NCBI GenBank assembly: GCA_030639105.1
Contig: DAOWDI010000185.1
Location: 1-7,790 of the forward strand
Length of the DNA stretch: 7,790 bases
Origin: Gammaproteobacteria bacterium
Lineage (GTDB): Bacteria; Pseudomonadota; Gammaproteobacteria; Ga0077536
Reading direction: 5' to 3'
This document shows, piece after piece, positions 6,646-7,790 of the stretch (its first letter is position 1; each line of letters opens with the position of its first letter). The notes below the pieces were generated by a model that saw only the letters and a program-made list of their open reading frames with translations, was not told the DNA's origin and searched no databases. Both the position numbers and the translations under genes were made by a program.

Positions 6646-6828
6646 TTACCCTCTATTGCATCCAGGAACGCGGTATAGTTTTGGCTCACGTCGTGATCCC
6701 AGGTGCCATCCCAATAAAACCTCCGCCGAACGGTCATAATGGGCGATGGTCACATCTGATATGCGTCGCAACTGCGCATCGTCGAGGTGAGGCGGTCCTT
6801 TGTCCGATTCGTCCTTCGGGTTCCCCAT
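6646..6828 (-). pseudogene. N-terminal fragment of a class I SAM-dependent methyltransferase, frameshifted
   Basis: From an ATG at 6828 (AAGG 8 bases upstream) the frame reads MGNPKDESDKGPPHLDDAQL, then RRISDVTIAHYDRSAEV. At a T-run (6716-6719) the homology moves to another frame: FYWDGTWDHDVSQNYTAFLD, AIEG. Together these give a typical N-terminus of a methyltransferase group whose next block would be the SAM-binding motif (DLGCGPGRD). That motif is missing because the sequence jumps into the IcmF fragment just after AIEG. The shift fits loss of two T's or gain of one. Two lesions (frameshift and truncation) make it a clear pseudogene. The family call rests on the HYDRSAEVF...DHDVSQN pattern from memory. 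Confidence 0.7.
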
Positions 6829-6935
6829 GCTCGCGACCTTTTTCAAAGATTAAGCATCTGTCCTGTTCGACAGCATCGGGATCTGCGTAGCGAACACAGG
6901 TCAACATCGCCGCTTTCGTTCAAGATGAGCCAAAT

Positions 6936-6961
6936 CTCACCTTCATGCTCTCAAGAGTGAG
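6936..6961. repeat. Imperfect hairpin in gene-free stretch 6829-7057
   Basis: CTCAC-CTT and AAG-A-GTGAG pair over 8 bp with one bulged A around a 9-base loop. It lies 30 bases from the GTCAGG repeat, so it may belong to the same mobile or REP-like element. No gene is seen between 6829 and 7057. Confidence 0.35.
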
Positions 6962-6990
6962 TCGGATTTTAGCCAAGGCGAAAGACAAGA

Positions 6991-7003
6991 CCTGACTCTA
7001 TTC
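6991..7003 (-). repeat. Left copy of GTCAGG inverted repeat flanking the toxin-antitoxin operon
   Basis: The minus strand reads GAATAGAGTCAGG. An inverted partner, GAATAGGGGTCAGG, lies on the plus strand at 7633-7646, with one gap and one mismatch. GGGGTCAGG-type motifs are, as I recall, common next to REP-associated (IS200-like) transposase genes in proteobacteria. No such transposase is in this window. Confidence 0.45.
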
Positions 7004-7057
7004 TCCTTTATTCTACGTCGCTCGCTTCCGCCCTAATAGCAGCTAAAGAAAAAATAT

Positions 7058-7324
7058 TTATTCGTAAACCTGGCGGCGGTGACCGACGACCAGCACCAGC
7101 ACAACCAGGTGATCGTCTTCGATCCGGCACACCGCCCGGTAGTCATCGATACGGTAACGCCACAAACCTTGAAGTTCGTGGCGCAGGCCACGGCCAAATC
7201 GACGCGGATCGTCGTCGGTAGCAATACGTTCGCGGAAGTAACATAAGATCTGTCGTTGAACTGCGCGGTCTAACCGGCGCAGCTCACGCCTGGCACGGTC
7301 ATCCCACTCAACCGTCCAGGTCAA
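7058..7324 (-). CDS. relE: RelE/ParE-family toxin
   Basis: This is an 88-residue toxin of the RelE/ParE fold. RelE members cleave mRNA on the ribosome; ParE members poison gyrase. The order of elements is N-terminal strand WTVEWDD, two helices (RARRELRRLDRAVQRQILCY), the conserved DDPRRFGRGL turn, then the sheet GLWRYRIDDYRAVCRIEDDH, LVVLVLVVGHRRQVYE. Arg residues in DYRA and GHRR and the final Tyr fall where RelE has its catalytic R61, R81 and Y87, which favours RNase-type RelE over ParE. The start is a TTG at 7324, chosen because it begins the family-typical (M)TWTVEWDDRA and has GGAGG 6 bases upstream (7331-7335). It overlaps the antitoxin gene by 17 bases, so the two are translationally coupled. 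The open frame extends further upstream but without homology. Length is normal. Confidence 0.88.
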   Translation of the reverse strand: MTWTVEWDDRARRELRRLDRAVQRQILCYFRERIATDDDPRRFGRGLRHELQGLWRYRIDDYRAVCRIEDDHLVVLVLVVGHRRQVYE

Positions 7325-7520
7325 GCTCGGCCTCCAGCTCGTCCTGCGTCCAATGCTTCTTCGGACGTTTGGCACGAGAGACCGCGAGGTAGGTATCTTC
7401 CAGTTCTTCGAGATGCGACACGATCGCTTCGCGCGCATAAAACGTTTTTGTCCGGCCGGTCTTCTCGGCGAGCTTCGCCAGGCGGCGTTCAATATCTTCG
7501 GGTAAGCGGATAGCTAACAT
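7308..7520 (-). CDS. relB: RelB-family ribbon-helix-helix antitoxin
   Basis: This 70-residue protein has the N-terminal ribbon-helix-helix pattern MLAIRLPEDIERRLAKLAEK, TGRTKTFYAREAIVSHLEEL: a DNA-binding strand, then two helices. An acidic, probably disordered C-terminal tail (WTQDELEAELDLDG) would wrap the toxin. Such antitoxins neutralise the partner toxin and repress their own operon. The ATG has AGGA 8 bases upstream. The gene is first in a two-gene operon and overlaps the toxin start. A palindromic operator and promoter lie 25-74 bases upstream. The region after residue 49 (SRAKRPKKH) differs from the relatives I recall, as is usual for these tails. Confidence 0.87.
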   Translation of the reverse strand: MLAIRLPEDIERRLAKLAEKTGRTKTFYAREAIVSHLEELEDTYLAVSRAKRPKKHWTQDELEAELDLDG

Positions 7521-7534
7521 CGGTCGGGTCCTAA

Positions 7535-7594
7535 ACTATATAGTGCTGTACATGTATAGCATAGCATTGTACGATCCGGAAAACTGTACGACAA
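7535..7594 (-). promoter_or_regulatory. Promoter and palindromic operator of the toxin-antitoxin operon
   Basis: On the minus strand TTGTCG (-35, 7589-7594) and TACAAT (-10, 7566-7571, 5/6) are separated by exactly 17 bases. Just downstream lies a 16-base palindrome, GCTATACATGTACAGC (7545-7560, 14 of 16 symmetric), covering the likely start site. ACTATATAGT at 7535-7544 is a second, perfect palindrome. TGTAC recurs at 7547, 7568 and 7585 on the plus strand (the last two within TGTACGA, 17 bases apart). This suits autorepression by the ribbon-helix-helix antitoxin. Promoter assignment is by motif only. Confidence 0.68.
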
Positions 7595-7632
7595 CGTAAC
7601 TGCTCAGCCTCAAAAGAAGCCTTATCTCTACT

Positions 7633-7646
7633 GAATAGGGGTCAGG
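7633..7646 (+). repeat. Right copy of GTCAGG inverted repeat
   Basis: The plus strand reads GAATAGGGGTCAGG, the inverted partner of 6991-7003. The two copies enclose the whole toxin-antitoxin operon with its promoter (7058-7594). The stretch 7647-7790 holds no gene I can support; short open frames there are discussed under rejected items. Confidence 0.45.
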
Positions 7647-7790
7647 AATATTACACAATATACAAGTTCTTTTTAGGTTTGCATCATTCATGGTGCAGCC
7701 TCCGGCTCCGTTAGTTGACACCCAAAGCCTTGAAGATGGCGTCGGGAAATGAGAGCGAAGCGGCTCGCCTCCTCAACATAAACCATCACA

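Noticed and set aside
7536..7721. 61-residue minus-strand frame upstream of the antitoxin
   Set aside because: It runs through the promoter and operator, ends in a low-complexity YMYSTI stretch and has no family resemblance.
7688..7790. Minus-strand frames at the right edge, one ending FPDAIFKALGVN
   Set aside because: The ending reads like a protein C-terminus, but a stop lies 22 codons before it and the window ends, so no gene can be supported.
7600..7790. Possible integron attC-like site (GTTAGTTG / CAACTAAC near 7710)
   Set aside because: Only one core-like motif is present; no paired simple sites, no folded attC structure and no integrase.
1..7790. CRISPR array, rRNA, riboswitch or phage genes
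   Set aside because: Scanning both strands by eye showed no regularly spaced direct repeats, no rRNA blocks, no recognised riboswitch core and no phage structural genes.

Overview
The window looks like chromosomal DNA of a gammaproteobacterium, probably an environmental lineage. The grounds are a DUF2333 gene of the gammaproteobacterial type, an adjacent tRNA-Gly(GCC)/tRNA-Cys(GCA) pair with encoded CCA ends, and sigma-70-like promoters. No species can be named from the sequence alone.

Layout. (1) 2-895 (+) is the C-terminal part of a divergent GroEL-type chaperonin whose N-terminus lies outside the window; its catalytic Asp is replaced by Asn and it has no Gly-Met tail. (2) 906-1239 (-) is a tRNA locus: a strong promoter, a structured leader, tRNA-Gly, an intrinsic terminator, then tRNA-Cys beyond the terminator. 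(3) 1369-1485 (+) is a remnant of a DUF4338 (DruA/transposase-like) gene. (4) 1537-2577 (+) is an intact DUF2333 membrane-anchored protein. (5) 2696-5023 (-) is a 775-residue RND/MMPL-type exporter (COG1033), convergent with the DUF2333 gene. (6) 5095-5302 (+) is a small unrecognised gene that appears to be broken by a one-base frameshift. (7) 5324-6331 (-) is a zinc-ligand-free medium-chain dehydrogenase of the quinone oxidoreductase type.

(8) 6493-6828 (-) is a small gene graveyard: the first 60 or so residues of a SAM-methyltransferase, frameshifted, are joined directly to an internal 50-codon piece of the cobalamin-binding domain of isobutyryl-CoA mutase (IcmF). (9) 6936-7646 is accessory DNA: a RelB/RelE-type toxin-antitoxin operon (-) with its own promoter and palindromic operator. 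It is bracketed by an inverted GTCAGG-containing repeat of the kind often seen around REP-associated transposase elements. The last 140 bases hold nothing I can assign.

Functionally the genes do not form one pathway. The left part is housekeeping (chaperonin, tRNAs, conserved membrane proteins). The right part shows deletion, fusion and passenger modules. I do not see a clear new multi-gene system. The best leads are the Asn-substituted chaperonin, the frameshifted small gene that fits exactly between its neighbours, the methyltransferase-IcmF fusion scar, and the toxin-antitoxin cassette inside inverted repeats.
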